The position numbers were made by a program, and so were the translations under genes. DNA of 21,130 bases from Conidiobolus incongruus B7586 (lineage: Eukaryota; Entomophthoromycota; Entomophthoromycetes; Entomophthorales; Conidiobolaceae). The stretch covers positions 1 through 21,130 of the forward strand of contig JNEM01007656.1 in NCBI GenBank assembly GCA_000697335.1, in the 5' to 3' direction. The notes below the pieces were generated by a model. That model was not told the DNA's origin. It saw nothing but the letters and a program-made list of their open reading frames with translations, and did not search any database. Positions 20,331 through 21,130 of the stretch are shown piece after piece (within the stretch, counting starts at the first letter, position 1; each line of letters opens with the position of its first letter).

Positions 20331-21130
20331 ATTTAAATTGAATATATAAATATTTATAATTATTACATAATTTGCTTGTATGATAATGTTGCATATAATT
20401 ACCATATATTAAAGGTATTTTATTGTTTTGTTGAGTAAGCTTTGATTAAATTTATAATGAAACTGTTTTAATATTCCTTTTATGCTTTTTCTCTTAATAT
20501 ATTTTTTCACCCTTATTATTACTCTTTGAGGTTTAAATTCAAATAACAAAATAAGATGATATTATTCAATATTTAACTTAATAACTCTTTTAGATATCTT
20601 TTAGATATCTTTTTTAAAAAGTTTTAATTTATTCATTTAGTTGCTTTTCTGATCTTATGACAATTTTCATAATAGATTTTTTTCTGAAACTATTTAATTT
20701 ATAGCTTGTTATGAGAATGATAAAGATGATATATTCTTTTAATATTTTTTATATATCAAACAAAACCAAAAGAAAATAACCTATTATTAAAATTTATATA
20801 TAAAAATCAAAAACTAAAATTCCTGTTTAATATTTATTTTACTTAAGAGCTTAATAACTATTCTTATTATTAAGTATAATTAAGATACAAAGCTTAAATT
20901 TTTTAGGTATAATAATAGTAAATTATTGTTAATATTGATAACCAAATAAATAATGACTTGGATTATTTAAATTAATTTAATATTCAAACTTTTTTAAAAA
21001 TATATTTTTATTTTATAATTTAAATAATGGGAATTTTTTGTAATTGAAAGAAAATAAGCATTTTAATATTTAATATATAAAAATAAATATATAATATAAA
21101 ATTAATAATTTTTTTTATTTTTAATAATTT

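Larger units (their letters stand above)
19561..21130. other. UBR1 upstream region and right-flank AT desert
   Basis: About 1.57 kb. The first few hundred bases must hold the UBR1 promoter, though no clear TATA or CCAAT element is seen. The remainder is AT-rich without usable frames, apart from an inverted repeat at 20022-20045 and a GC-richer island around 20139-20330. The last 800 bases look like the left flank in composition. Confidence 0.65.

Noticed and set aside
1-21130. CRISPR array, operon or bacterial defence-type system
   Set aside because: No direct repeats with spacers were found, and spliceosomal introns and eukaryotic gene families show this is nuclear eukaryotic DNA.

Overview
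This is an AT-rich nuclear window from a eukaryote, most likely an early-diverging fungus. It has spliceosomal GT..AG introns (eleven of the twelve I can place are 39-57 nt), A-rich start contexts, AATAAA-type signals, a mitochondrial aminotransferase, an F1-ATPase assembly factor, a UBR1-type N-degron ligase with both a UBR box and a ClpS-like domain, and a small secreted protein with a GPI-anchor signature. Mitochondrial respiration functions argue against microsporidia and anaerobic gut fungi. Very low GC together with tiny introns would fit Entomophthoromycotina (Conidiobolus-like), but that placement is inference.

Layout. Bases 1-2743 are an almost G/C-free desert with microsatellites and perhaps a decayed retroelement. 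At 2744-4774 (+) is an intronless 676-residue multi-pass membrane protein, tentatively TMEM135-like. At 5031-5426 (-) is a 131-residue secreted, probably GPI-anchored Ser/Asn-rich protein. At 6596-8222 (+) is an eight-exon FIP1 homologue (pre-mRNA 3'-end processing). At 9279-9769 (+) is a three-exon gene for a 108-residue FMC1-like mitochondrial protein. At 11015-12286 (-) is a single-exon mitochondrial aspartate aminotransferase. At 13392-19560 (-) is a four-exon UBR1 homologue of 2002 residues. Bases 19561-21130 are AT-rich again, with one unexplained GC-richer island near 20139-20330.

The genes look like ordinary housekeeping genes with no operon-like linkage. FMC1 and the aminotransferase are both mitochondrial, FIP1 is nuclear, and UBR1 is a cytosolic/nuclear ubiquitin ligase. 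The splice models for FIP1, FMC1 and UBR1 were assembled by eye; each keeps frame across every junction and restores family motifs. I found no convincing new biological system. The most open items are the GC island on the right, the identity of the membrane protein, and the possible retroelement relic on the left.
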